Assembly: GCF_000980885.2 (NCBI RefSeq)
Contig: NZ_LBDA02000053.1
Span: forward strand, 1 to 64,000
Origin: Streptomyces malaysiense
GTDB lineage: Bacteria > Actinomycetota > Actinomycetes > Streptomycetales > Streptomycetaceae
Reading direction: 5' to 3'
DNA: 64,000 nt
The translations under genes were made by a program, and so were the position numbers. Shown here piece after piece: positions 41,473 through 49,611 of the stretch. The first letter of the stretch is position 1; each line of letters opens with the position of its first letter. The notes under the pieces were generated by a model. That model was not told where the DNA came from and made no database searches. It saw only the letters and a list, made by a program, of their open reading frames with translations.

Positions 41473-42495
41473 ATGAGCGCCGACCACCCGCCCGGACTGG
41501 ACCTGGACCGGCTGCGCGCCCTGCTGGAGCGTGAGCGCCCGGGGCTGGTGCGGGGGCCGCTCACCGGGCGGCTGATCGAGGGCGGCCGGTCGAACCTCAC
41601 CTACGCGCTCTCCGACGGCTCCTCGAAGTGGGTCGTCCGCCGCCCACCGCTCGGCCATGTCCTCGCCACCGCGCACGACATGAAGCGCGAGCACCGGGTG
41701 ATCAGCGCCCTGCACCCCACCTCCGTGCCGGTCCCCGCGCCGGTGCTGCTGTGCGAGGACGAGGAGGTGCTCGGCGCGCCGTTCTACATGATGGAGTTCG
41801 TGGAGGGCACGCCGTACCGCACCTCCGCACAGCTCGCCCCGCTCGGCGCGGAGCGGGTGCGCGGCGCGGTGCTGTCCCTGGTGGACACGCTGGTCGAGCT
41901 GCACGCGGTGGACCCCGCCGAGGTGGGCCTCGGCGACTTCGGCCGCCCGGAGGGCTATCTGGACCGGCAGCTGCGCCGCTGGGGCAAGCAGCTGGACGCC
42001 TCCCGCGACCGCGAGCTGCCCGGCATCGACGACCTCCACGCCGAACTGGGGCGCAGGCTCCCCGTCTCCCCCGCCGCCACCGTCGTGCACGGCGACTACC
42101 GGCTGGACAACGTGCTGATCGGGGCGGACGACCGGATCACGGCGATCCTCGACTGGGAGATGTCCACGCTCGGCGACCCGCTGACCGACCTCGGCCTGCT
42201 GGTGATGTACAGCCGCACCCTGGACGTGCCGGACTCGCCCGTCTCCACCACCGCCGAGGCGCCGGGGCACCCCGCGCCCGAGGAACTGGTCGAGCGGTAC
42301 GCGGCGCGCTCCGGCCGGGACGTCTCGGCCGTCTCCTGGTACGAGGCGTTCGCGTTCTTCAAGCTCGCCGTGATCCTGGAGGGCATCCACTACCGCTTCA
42401 CCCTCGGCCGGACCGTCGGGCGCGGCTTCGACCGGATCGGCGAACTGGTGCCCGTCTTCATCGACCACGGACTGACCACCCTTCAGGAAGGCTGA
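41473..42495 (+). CDS. Phosphotransferase family protein (APH/ACAD10-like)
   Basis: A 340-residue kinase-like protein of the aminoglycoside-phosphotransferase fold, of the kind encoded beside acyl-CoA dehydrogenases (FadE36/ACAD10-type). Motifs: GGRSNLTYALSDGSSKWVVR (N-lobe), catalytic loop VVHGDYRLDNVLIG (Asp and Asn), metal loop AILDWEMSTLGDPLTDLGLL. The human ACAD10/11 enzymes phosphorylate 4-hydroxyacyl-CoA, and this partner pairing suggests the same chemistry (inference). The acyl-CoA dehydrogenase gene follows five bp later. Confidence 0.9.
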   Translation: MSADHPPGLDLDRLRALLERERPGLVRGPLTGRLIEGGRSNLTYALSDGSSKWVVRRPPLGHVLATAHDMKREHRVISALHPTSVPVPAPVLLCEDEEVLGAPFYMMEFVEGTPYRTSAQLAPLGAERVRGAVLSLVDTLVELHAVDPAEVGLGDFGRPEGYLDRQLRRWGKQLDASRDRELPGIDDLHAELGRRLPVSPAATVVHGDYRLDNVLIGADDRITAILDWEMSTLGDPLTDLGLLVMYSRTLDVPDSPVSTTAEAPGHPAPEELVERYAARSGRDVSAVSWYEAFAFFKLAVILEGIHYRFTLGRTVGRGFDRIGELVPVFIDHGLTTLQEG

Positions 42496-42500
42496 CCGCC

Positions 42501-43715
42501 ATGGACTTCGCGTTCGACGCGCGCACCGAGGAGATGCGGGCCAAGCTGCTCGCCTTCATGGACGAGCACGTCCACCCGGCCGAGCCGGTCGCCGAGGAGC
42601 AGCGGGCCGCGCTCGCCTCGCCGTGGGACACCCCGGCGGTGGTGGAGGAGCTGAAGGCCGAGGCGCGCAGGCAGGGGCTGTGGAACCTCTTCCTGCCGGG
42701 CACGGAGTACGGCGCGGGCCTGACGAACCTCCAGTACGCGCCGCTCGCCGAGATCACCGGCCGCTCCCCGCACCTGGCACCCACCGCGACCAACTGCGCG
42801 GCGCCCGACACCGGGAACATGGAGGTGCTGGCGCAGTTCGGCGACGAGGCGCAGAAGAAGCAGTGGCTGGAGCCGCTGCTCGCCGGTGAGATCCGGTCGG
42901 CGTTCGCGATGACCGAGCCGGAGGTGGCCTCCTCGGACGCCACCAACATCACCACCCTCATCGAGCGGGACGGCGACGAGTACGTCATCACCGGCCGCAA
43001 GTGGTACATCTCCGGGGCGATGAACCCGGACTGCCGGATCTTCATCGTGATGGGCAAGACGGACCCGGAGGGCGCGGACATCCGCCGCCAGCAGTCCATG
43101 GTCCTGGTCCCGCGCGACACGCCCGGGGTGACCGTCGAGCGGGCCATGCGGGTGTTCGGGTACGAGGACCACTCGCACGGCGGACACGCCGAGGTGGTCT
43201 TCGACCGGGTGCGGGTGCCGGTGACCAACCTGATCGGCGAGGAGGGCGGCGGGTTCGCCATCGCGCAGGCCCGGCTCGGCCCCGGCCGGATCCACCACTG
43301 CATGCGGCTGATCGGCATGGCCGAGCGGGCGATCGAGCTGATGTGCCGGCGCGCGGTCTCCCGTACGGCGTTCGGCAAGCCGCTGGCCCGGCAGGGCGTG
43401 GTGCAGAACTGGATCGCCGACGCCCGGGTGACGGTCGAGCAGCTGCGGCTGCTGGTCCTGAAGACGGCCTGGCTGATGGACACCGTCGGCAACCGGGGCG
43501 CGCACACCGAGATCCAGGCCATCAAGATCGCCACGCCGCGCGCGGTGGTGGACATCCTGGACCGGGCGATCCAGCTGCACGGCGCGGGCGGGGTGAGCCA
43601 GGACTTCCCGCTGGCCGAGCTCTACGCCGCCGCCCGCACCCTGATGCTGGCCGACGGCCCGGACGAGGTGCACCAGCGGTCGCTGGCGCGACGGGAGCTG
43701 AAGAAGTACCTCTAG
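42501..43715 (+). CDS. Acyl-CoA dehydrogenase (ACAD10/11-like)
   Basis: A 404-residue FAD flavoprotein of the acyl-CoA dehydrogenase family. Signatures: FAMTEPEVASSDATNI (FAD/substrate region), GRKWYISGAMNPDCRIFIVM, HGGHAEVVFDRVRVPVTNLI, SRTAFGKPLARQGVVQNWIA and AIQLHGAGGVSQDFPLAELY. Together with the preceding kinase-like gene it fits degradation of branched or 4-hydroxy acyl-CoA (inference). ATG 42501 is five bp after the phosphotransferase stop; operon of two. Confidence 0.94.
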   Translation: MDFAFDARTEEMRAKLLAFMDEHVHPAEPVAEEQRAALASPWDTPAVVEELKAEARRQGLWNLFLPGTEYGAGLTNLQYAPLAEITGRSPHLAPTATNCAAPDTGNMEVLAQFGDEAQKKQWLEPLLAGEIRSAFAMTEPEVASSDATNITTLIERDGDEYVITGRKWYISGAMNPDCRIFIVMGKTDPEGADIRRQQSMVLVPRDTPGVTVERAMRVFGYEDHSHGGHAEVVFDRVRVPVTNLIGEEGGGFAIAQARLGPGRIHHCMRLIGMAERAIELMCRRAVSRTAFGKPLARQGVVQNWIADARVTVEQLRLLVLKTAWLMDTVGNRGAHTEIQAIKIATPRAVVDILDRAIQLHGAGGVSQDFPLAELYAAARTLMLADGPDEVHQRSLARRELKKYL

Positions 43716-43725
43716 GAGGTCACGC

Positions 43726-43758
43726 GTGTGGGGCGGCCCGCGAGGGGCCGCCCCACAC
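43726..43758. terminator. Bidirectional terminator between acyl-CoA dehydrogenase and TetR genes
   Basis: Perfect arms GTGTGGGGCGGCC (43726-43738) and GGCCGCCCCACAC (43746-43758) with a seven-base loop. Confidence 0.87.
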
Positions 43759-43764
43759 CGGCGT

Positions 43765-44367
43765 TCACGGACGCAGCGCGCGCAGCAGCAGGTCCGCGAG
43801 GTGGTCGGCCACCTGCTGGGGGCTCAGCGGTCCGTCCGGGCGGTACCAGGTGGACAGGTGGTGGACGGAGCCGAAGTGGTAGTCCACGACGAGGTCGGCC
43901 GGGGTCGCGGTGGAGAAGACACCGGACTTCTGCCCCTCCTCGATGAGCGCGCGGAACCTTTCGTGGTAGCGGCGCCGTTCGGCCCGTACCTGCTTGTGCT
44001 TCTCCGGGCTCAGCTGGTGCATGGAGCGGAAGAAGATCGAGGCGTCGTCCAGGTTCTCGATGGTCGACACCACGACGTCCGCCGCCGCCTCCCGCAGCCG
44101 CCGCTCCACCGGCGCGTCCATGTCGGCGAAGTGGTCGAGCCGTTCCTGCTGGACACGCAGCATGCGCGCGTACACCTCGTGCAGCAGATCGTCCTTGGAG
44201 CCGAAGTAGTGGTACAGCGCCCCCTTGGTGACGCCGGCCGCCTCCACGATCTCCTGTACGGAGGTCCGGTCGTACCCCTGCTCGGCGAAGAGCCGGGTGG
44301 CGGCGGCCAGAAGCCGCTGCGGAACAGGTGCTCCGTCGCCGTCCGTCGTCCTGGGCACTGCCGCCAC
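43765..44367 (-). CDS. TetR/AcrR-family regulator of the acyl-CoA module
   Basis: A 200-residue TetR-type repressor. Helix-turn-helix at about residues 20-65: LAAATRLFAEQGYDRTSVQE, IVEAAGVTKGALYHYFGSKD. The C-terminal ligand-binding domain resembles acyl-CoA-responsive members (FRSMHQLSPEKHKQVRAERR). It is the last gene of the SDR-acyl-CoA synthetase-TetR run (24 bp after the synthetase stop) and convergent with the acyl-CoA dehydrogenase gene. The matching palindromes at 41413-41430 and 46876-46893 flank this module, which supports a local regulon. Confidence 0.9.
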   Translation of the reverse strand: MAAVPRTTDGDGAPVPQRLLAAATRLFAEQGYDRTSVQEIVEAAGVTKGALYHYFGSKDDLLHEVYARMLRVQQERLDHFADMDAPVERRLREAAADVVVSTIENLDDASIFFRSMHQLSPEKHKQVRAERRRYHERFRALIEEGQKSGVFSTATPADLVVDYHFGSVHHLSTWYRPDGPLSPQQVADHLADLLLRALRP

Positions 44368-44391
44368 CTGCCTTTCCGTGATGTCGCCAGT

Positions 44392-46065
44392 TCAGTTCTG
44401 ACGTCCGCCGTCGCCGCGGGAACGAAGCTCCCGACGGAGGATCTTCCCACTCGAGGTCTTGGGCAACTCGGGCAGGATCTCCACCTGGCGCGGATATTTG
44501 TAGGCGGCCAGTCTCTCCTTGCAGTACACCGCGAGTTCATCCGGGTCCGCCTCGGCACCCGGACGCAGGCTGATGTACGCCTTGACGGTCTCCCCGCGGT
44601 AGCCGTCCGGGACGCCGACGACGGCCGCCTCGCGCACCGCCGGATGGGTGTACAGGACGTCCTCGACCTCGCGCGGCCAGACCTTGAACCCGGACGCGTT
44701 GATCATGTCCTTCTTGCGGTCCACGACGTAGAGCCAGCCCTGCGGGTCCATGAACCCGATGTCGCCGGTGTGCAGCTCGCCCCCGGGGAAGGTCTCGGCG
44801 GTCGCGTCCGGGCGGCGCCAGTAGCCGGGGATCACCTGGGGCCCGCGCACCACGATCTCGCCCTGCTCGCCGAACGGCACGTCCGCGCCGTTCTCGTCCA
44901 CGATCCGCACGAGCGTGTCCGGTCCCGGCAGCCCGACCGCGAGGGTCCCGGAGACCGGGTCGACCGGTGCCTCCAGGGTGGAGGGCACGGAGGCGCACGG
45001 GGCGGTGCACTCGGTGAGGCCGTACCCGTTGCGGATGTACGCGCCGAACCGCTCCCGGAAGCCCTCCACCAGCGCGGGCGGCAGGGGGGCGCCGCCGGAG
45101 GCGAGGTGCACGAAGGAGGAGAAGTGCTCCGGTCCCGCTCCGGGGTGGGCGCCGAGCGCCATGAACGCGGTGGCGGGGCCGACCGTGAACACCGGGCGGT
45201 GCTCGGCGAACGCCTCCAGGACGACGCCCGGCTCGAAGCGGTAGGCGAGGACCAGGGTGCCGGCGCTGTTCAGACAGGCACCGAACTGGCAGACCATGCC
45301 GGTGATGTGGAACAGCGGCGCGAGCGCGAAGTAGACCGGCCCCTCGGGCAGCGGGAGCCCGGTGCGCTGGCGTTCCACGGTGTACATGATGTTGCCGTGG
45401 GTGTTGGTGGCGCCCTTGGGGGTGCCGCTGGTCCCGGAGGTGTAGCTGATCAGCGCGATGTCGCCGGGCCCCGGGTCACGCCCCTCGGGCACCCGCCCGC
45501 CCTGCCGGGCCACGGTCACCAGGTCCTCGGCGTCGGGGGCCGGTGGCAGCCGCTCGAAGGCCAGCACCCGCTCGTCGTCACGCGTCTGGAAGTCCAGCTC
45601 GCACCCGGTGAGCACGATCCGCACCGGCGAGCCGTCCGCCGTCCGCCGCAGGTACGACTCCCATGCCCGGTCGGAGCAGATCAGCGCGGCCGCCCCGGCG
45701 TCCCGCAGCACATGGCCGACCTCGGCCGACTTGTACATCGGGTTCACCGGCACCACGGTCGCGCCCGCCTTCCAGGCGCCGAGCACGGCCAGCACGAAGT
45801 GCGGGGAGTTCTGCAGGAGTACGGCCACCCGGTCACCGCGCTCCAGGCCGCGCGCGGCGAGGTGCGCGGCGACCGAGTCGCTGAGTTCGTCGGCCTCGCG
45901 GTAGCTCAGCCGGGCGTCGAAGTAGGCGAGGAAGGTGCGCTCGGGCGCCTCCGCGACGGCGGCGCGCAGAGCGTGGACCAGCGAGTCGGCCGGGGCGACG
46001 GGGCCGCGCTGGGCCTCGTCGAGCAGGGCCAGCCAGGGCTTGGCCGCGTAAGGGGAGTCGCTCAC
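44392..46065 (-). CDS. Acyl-CoA synthetase (AMP-forming, ANL superfamily)
   Basis: A 557-residue ANL-superfamily ligase that activates a carboxylic acid as acyl-AMP and then CoA thioester. Motif A3: ISYTSGTSGTPKGATNTHGN; A5: NGYGLTECTA; A7/A8: LHTGDIGFMDPQGWLYVVDR and KKDMINASGFKVWPREVEDV; A10 lysine: LPKTSSGKILRRELR. The substrate is probably a medium or branched carboxylic acid, inferred from the neighbouring acyl-CoA dehydrogenase. GTG at 46065 with GGAGGAGG upstream; it overlaps the SDR stop (GTGA), so translation is coupled. Confidence 0.94.
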   Translation of the reverse strand: MSDSPYAAKPWLALLDEAQRGPVAPADSLVHALRAAVAEAPERTFLAYFDARLSYREADELSDSVAAHLAARGLERGDRVAVLLQNSPHFVLAVLGAWKAGATVVPVNPMYKSAEVGHVLRDAGAAALICSDRAWESYLRRTADGSPVRIVLTGCELDFQTRDDERVLAFERLPPAPDAEDLVTVARQGGRVPEGRDPGPGDIALISYTSGTSGTPKGATNTHGNIMYTVERQRTGLPLPEGPVYFALAPLFHITGMVCQFGACLNSAGTLVLAYRFEPGVVLEAFAEHRPVFTVGPATAFMALGAHPGAGPEHFSSFVHLASGGAPLPPALVEGFRERFGAYIRNGYGLTECTAPCASVPSTLEAPVDPVSGTLAVGLPGPDTLVRIVDENGADVPFGEQGEIVVRGPQVIPGYWRRPDATAETFPGGELHTGDIGFMDPQGWLYVVDRKKDMINASGFKVWPREVEDVLYTHPAVREAAVVGVPDGYRGETVKAYISLRPGAEADPDELAVYCKERLAAYKYPRQVEILPELPKTSSGKILRRELRSRGDGGRQN

Positions 46066-46835
46066 GAGACCTCCTCCACCTTCTGCTGGAGCAGGTTCAT
46101 GCCGGCCAGCCAGCGCTCCGGGTCGGCGGCGCGCGCCCGGTAGCGGGAGCCGGTCTCCGGGTGCGGCAGGATCAGGAAGCGGTCCTCCTCCATGCCCTTG
46201 AACAGCGCGTCGGCCACGTCCTCCGGCTCGATCGCGGTCGGCACCAGCACCACCTCGCCCGCGGTGCCGGTGGCCGCGAGCATGTCGGTGCGCACGCCCT
46301 CCGGACAGATCGCGTGCACCTTCAGACCGCGGTGGCGGTACGTCAGGGACAGCCACTCGGCGAACGCGTGGGCGCCGTGCTTGGTGACGCTGTAGGAGGG
46401 GGCGCCGACCATGGTGAGCAGCCCGGCGGCGGACACGGTGGCGACGAACCGGCCGCTGCCCCGCTCCAGCCAGTGCGGCAGCAGGGCATGGGCCGCGCGG
46501 ACGTGCGCCATCACGTTGACGTCCCAGGCCAGCGCCCAGGACTTCTCGTCCAGCGGTCCGCCGACGTCCCCGTCCGAGAAGCCGACCCCGGCGTTGGCGC
46601 AGTACACGTCGATGGTCCCGCCGAGCGCGTCCCGCGCGTCCTCGACGATCGCGGAGGCGTCCCCGGGCAGGGCGGTCCCGCCGATCTCCTCGGCCACCGC
46701 CTTCGCCTTCCGCCCGTCCAGGTCGTTCACCACGACCCGTGCCCCGGCGCCGGCGAATCTCCGGGCCAGCGCGGCCCCGATCCCCCCGCCGGCGCCGGTG
46801 ACGACGACTCCCGCATCCTGCATGGCTTCCACCAT
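46062..46835 (-). CDS. SDR-family oxidoreductase
   Basis: A 257-residue short-chain dehydrogenase/reductase. The cofactor motif is VVVTGAGGGIGAALARRFAG (about residues 9-28); NAG motif in VYCANAGVGF; catalytic Ser in ATVSAAGLL, and Tyr-x3-Lys in YSVTKHGAHAF; PEG motif ICPEGVRTDM. First gene of the SDR-synthetase-TetR operon. The start ATG 46835 has AAGGAGACC. Probably oxidises a hydroxyacyl-CoA or alcohol intermediate in the same pathway (inference). Confidence 0.92.
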   Translation of the reverse strand: MVEAMQDAGVVVTGAGGGIGAALARRFAGAGARVVVNDLDGRKAKAVAEEIGGTALPGDASAIVEDARDALGGTIDVYCANAGVGFSDGDVGGPLDEKSWALAWDVNVMAHVRAAHALLPHWLERGSGRFVATVSAAGLLTMVGAPSYSVTKHGAHAFAEWLSLTYRHRGLKVHAICPEGVRTDMLAATGTAGEVVLVPTAIEPEDVADALFKGMEEDRFLILPHPETGSRYRARAADPERWLAGMNLLQQKVEEVS

Positions 46836-46875
46836 CGGTCTCCTTCGACACGACGCGACTCGGCTCAGCGCGGCC

Positions 46876-46893
46876 AGACTAACCGGTCGGTAT
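46876..46893 (-). promoter_or_regulatory. TetR-type operator upstream of the SDR operon
   Basis: On the minus strand ATACCGACC-GGTTAGTCT; the first 12 bases are identical to the operator at 41413-41430, with two further matching bases upstream. It lies 41-58 bp before the SDR start. The intergenic gap is shared with the divergent DUF1343 gene. Confidence 0.6.
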
Positions 46894-46958
46894 GTGTGAA
46901 GGAAGGGCCATCGCACCAACCTCTAGAGGCCCGCACCTTCCGCAGCAACGGAGGTCCC

Positions 46959-48200
46959 ATGCAGCTGTCCCGAAGAAACCTCCTGGCCACGGCCACCCTG
47001 GCGGCCGTACCGGCCGCGGCCCCCGAACCGGCCGCGGCCCCCCAGCACCGCGAGCCCTTCCGCACCGGATTCGAAAGACTCGCGGCCGACGGCTACCAGC
47101 TCCTGCACGGCCGGCGGATCGGCATCGTCACCAACCCCACCGGCATCACCCGGGACGCCCGGCACATCGTGGACGTCATGCACGAGGACCACCGGGTCGA
47201 CCTGGCGGCGGTCTTCGGCCCGGAGCACGGCTTCCGCGGCACCGCGCAGGCCGGCGGTTCCGAGGGCCGCTACGACGATCCGGAGACGGGTCTGCCGGTC
47301 TACGACACGTACCTCAAGAGCGGCCGGCCGCTGGCCGACGTCTTCACCGCCTCCGGCGTCGACACGATCGTCTTCGACATCCAGGACGTGGGCGCGCGGT
47401 TCTACACGTACATCTGGACGCTGTACGACTGCATGGAGGCCGCCCGGATCGCCGGCAAGCGGTTCGTCGTGCTCGACCGCCCGAACCCGGTCACCGGCCG
47501 CGAGGCCCGGGGCCCGGTGCTGCACGCGGAGTTCGCCACGTTCGTCGGCCGGCAGCCGATCGCGCAGGCGCACGGGATGACCGTCGCGGAACTGGCCCGG
47601 CTGTTCGACGAGGAGTTCCTGACCGCGCCCGTCCCCCTGGAGACCGTCCTGATGACGGGCTGGCGGCGCACGGACTTCTACGACGCCTCGGCCCTGCCCT
47701 GGGTGCCGCCGAGCCCCAACATGCCCACCCCGGACACGGCGTTGGTGTACTCCGGCACCTGCATGTTCGAGGGCACGAACCTCTCCGAGGGCCGGGGCAC
47801 CACGCGGCCGTTCGAACTCCTCGGCGCCGAGGGCGTCGACGGCCGCTGGGCGGCGGCCGCGAACGCGCTGGGGCTGCCCGGGGTGCGGTTCCGGGAGGCG
47901 TACTTCGCGCCCACGTTCTCCAAGTTCGAGGGCAGGACGGTCGGCGGGGTGCAGGTCCATGTGACGGACCGGGCGGCCTACGACCCCGTACGCACCGGGA
48001 TCGCCCTGCTGGTGACCGCGCGGCAGGTCTGGGACGGCTTCGCGTGGCGGCCGGACGACTGGATCGACAAGCTCACCGGTTCGGACCGGGTGCGCACGAT
48101 GATCGACGCGGGCGCGGACACCGACGAGGTGGTGGGCGCCTGGCAGCGGGAACTGGCCGCGTTCCGGCGGATCCGGGAGGAACATCTGCTCTACGGGTGA
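46959..48200 (+). CDS. DUF1343 (NamZ-type exo-beta-N-acetylmuramidase) Tat-exported protein
   Basis: A 413-residue secreted protein of the DUF1343 family; NamZ, the characterised member, is an exo-beta-N-acetylmuramidase acting on peptidoglycan fragments. A twin-arginine signal is visible (SRRNLLATATLAAVPAAA). Family motifs: GRRIGIVTNPTGITRDARHI, VDLAAVFGPEHGFRG, FDIQDVGARFYTYIWTLYD, VVLDRPNPV, and YSGTCMFEGTNLSEGRGTTR. ATG 46959 follows GGAGGT. The 123-bp divergent gap with the SDR operon contains the TetR operator. Confidence 0.9.
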   Translation: MQLSRRNLLATATLAAVPAAAPEPAAAPQHREPFRTGFERLAADGYQLLHGRRIGIVTNPTGITRDARHIVDVMHEDHRVDLAAVFGPEHGFRGTAQAGGSEGRYDDPETGLPVYDTYLKSGRPLADVFTASGVDTIVFDIQDVGARFYTYIWTLYDCMEAARIAGKRFVVLDRPNPVTGREARGPVLHAEFATFVGRQPIAQAHGMTVAELARLFDEEFLTAPVPLETVLMTGWRRTDFYDASALPWVPPSPNMPTPDTALVYSGTCMFEGTNLSEGRGTTRPFELLGAEGVDGRWAAAANALGLPGVRFREAYFAPTFSKFEGRTVGGVQVHVTDRAAYDPVRTGIALLVTARQVWDGFAWRPDDWIDKLTGSDRVRTMIDAGADTDEVVGAWQRELAAFRRIREEHLLYG

Positions 48201-48284
48201 GGCGCGAGGGCTGGCCAACTCCACTGCGTCGCGGGACAATTACACCCGGTAACATGTCCTTTCCGCGGGGCGAGGGAGCCTGAG

Positions 48285-49577
48285 ATGGCGGATCCTGGGA
48301 TGAGCGTGTCTCCCTACTGGGAACTGACCTTCGACACGAGCGGGGACGCCGACCCGCCCGAACGCGATCGCCTGCTGGCCCAGGTCACCGAACGCGGCGT
48401 GCGTGACCTGGTCGTCTTCGCACACGGCTGGAACGAGGACCGCTCGGCCGCCACCGCCCTGTACCGCCGCTTCTTCGCCCCGTTCCCGGCGCTCGCGCCA
48501 AGGGCGCGCCTCGGGTACGCCGGTGTGGTCTGGCCGTCGATGCGGTTCAGCGACGAGCCGATCCCCGACTTCCCGAGGTCGGTCGCGGCGCCGGGGGCGG
48601 GGTCCGGACCGGCGCTGGACGCGGAGACCCGGCGCGGGCTGCTCGTGGCCTTCCCGGACCGTGCGGACGTCCTCGACCGGCTGGGCCGGCTGCTGGACGA
48701 GCGGCCGGAGGGCGAGGCGGGGCTGCCGGAGTTCGGGCGGCTGGTGCGGCTGCTGCTGGGCGGGGCGGGGCGGGCCGCGGCCGACACCGACGAGGAGGGC
48801 GAGCCGGCCGTGTTCACCGAGGAACCGGCCACCGCCTGCGCCGAGTTCGCCGGCGCGCTGGCCGCCGTCGCGGCGCCGGGCGGCACCGAGGGGTTCGGTC
48901 TGCCCAACCCCTGGGAGGGCGCGAAGGAGCTGCTGCGGCAGGCGGCGTACTACCAGATGAAGGGACGGGCCGGGACCGTCGGCGAGCACGGGCTCGGGCC
49001 GCTGCTCGGCAGGCTGGCGGCCGGGGCGCCCGGGGTGCGGGTCCACCTGGTGGGGCACAGTTTCGGTGCGCGGCTCGTGGCGTTCGCGCTGCGCGGGCTG
49101 CCCGGCAGGGCGTCCCCGGTGAAGTCGGTGACGCTGCTCGAAGGGGCCTTCTCGCACTACGCGTTCTCTGAGCGGCTGCCCGACGACCCGCACAGGTCCG
49201 GTGCGTTGAAGGACCAGCAGCGGCGGATCGACGGCCCGCTGGTGTGCTGCCACTCGCACTTCGACGCGGCGCTCGGCACGTTCTACCCGCTGGCCTCGCG
49301 GCTCGCGGGGGACGACCGGTCCTGCCTGGGCGACGAGATCGCGGCCGTGCTGGGTCCCCGGTGGGGCGCGCTGGGGCACGACGGGGTGCAGGCGGTGCCG
49401 GGCACGGCCCGGCTGGATCTGGCCGGCGCCCTGGCGGGCCGGCTGCCCGCGTCGGGGTGTGTGAACGTGGACGCGGCCGCGGTGGTCCGCCGGGGCGGTC
49501 CGCCGGCCGGGGCGCACAGCGACATCCTGCACCCCGAACTGGCCCGGGTGGTGCTGGCGGCGGGCCGGATCGCCTGA
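48285..49577 (+). CDS. Alpha/beta hydrolase (lipase-like)
   Basis: A 430-residue soluble protein with an alpha/beta hydrolase core. DLVVFAHGWNEDRSAATALY near the N-terminus resembles the oxyanion-hole region, and VRVHLVGHSFGARLVAFALR (about residues 252-271) contains the GHSFG nucleophile elbow with Ser. A variable lid of about 140 residues lies between them. The histidine of the triad is probably in HSDILHPELARV. Function unknown; no signal peptide. ATG 48285 with GGGAG upstream. Confidence 0.82.
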   Translation: MADPGMSVSPYWELTFDTSGDADPPERDRLLAQVTERGVRDLVVFAHGWNEDRSAATALYRRFFAPFPALAPRARLGYAGVVWPSMRFSDEPIPDFPRSVAAPGAGSGPALDAETRRGLLVAFPDRADVLDRLGRLLDERPEGEAGLPEFGRLVRLLLGGAGRAAADTDEEGEPAVFTEEPATACAEFAGALAAVAAPGGTEGFGLPNPWEGAKELLRQAAYYQMKGRAGTVGEHGLGPLLGRLAAGAPGVRVHLVGHSFGARLVAFALRGLPGRASPVKSVTLLEGAFSHYAFSERLPDDPHRSGALKDQQRRIDGPLVCCHSHFDAALGTFYPLASRLAGDDRSCLGDEIAAVLGPRWGALGHDGVQAVPGTARLDLAGALAGRLPASGCVNVDAAAVVRRGGPPAGAHSDILHPELARVVLAAGRIA

Positions 49578-49611
49578 CCCGCCGCCAGTCACCGCTCGCT
49601 CGGTGCCGGGG

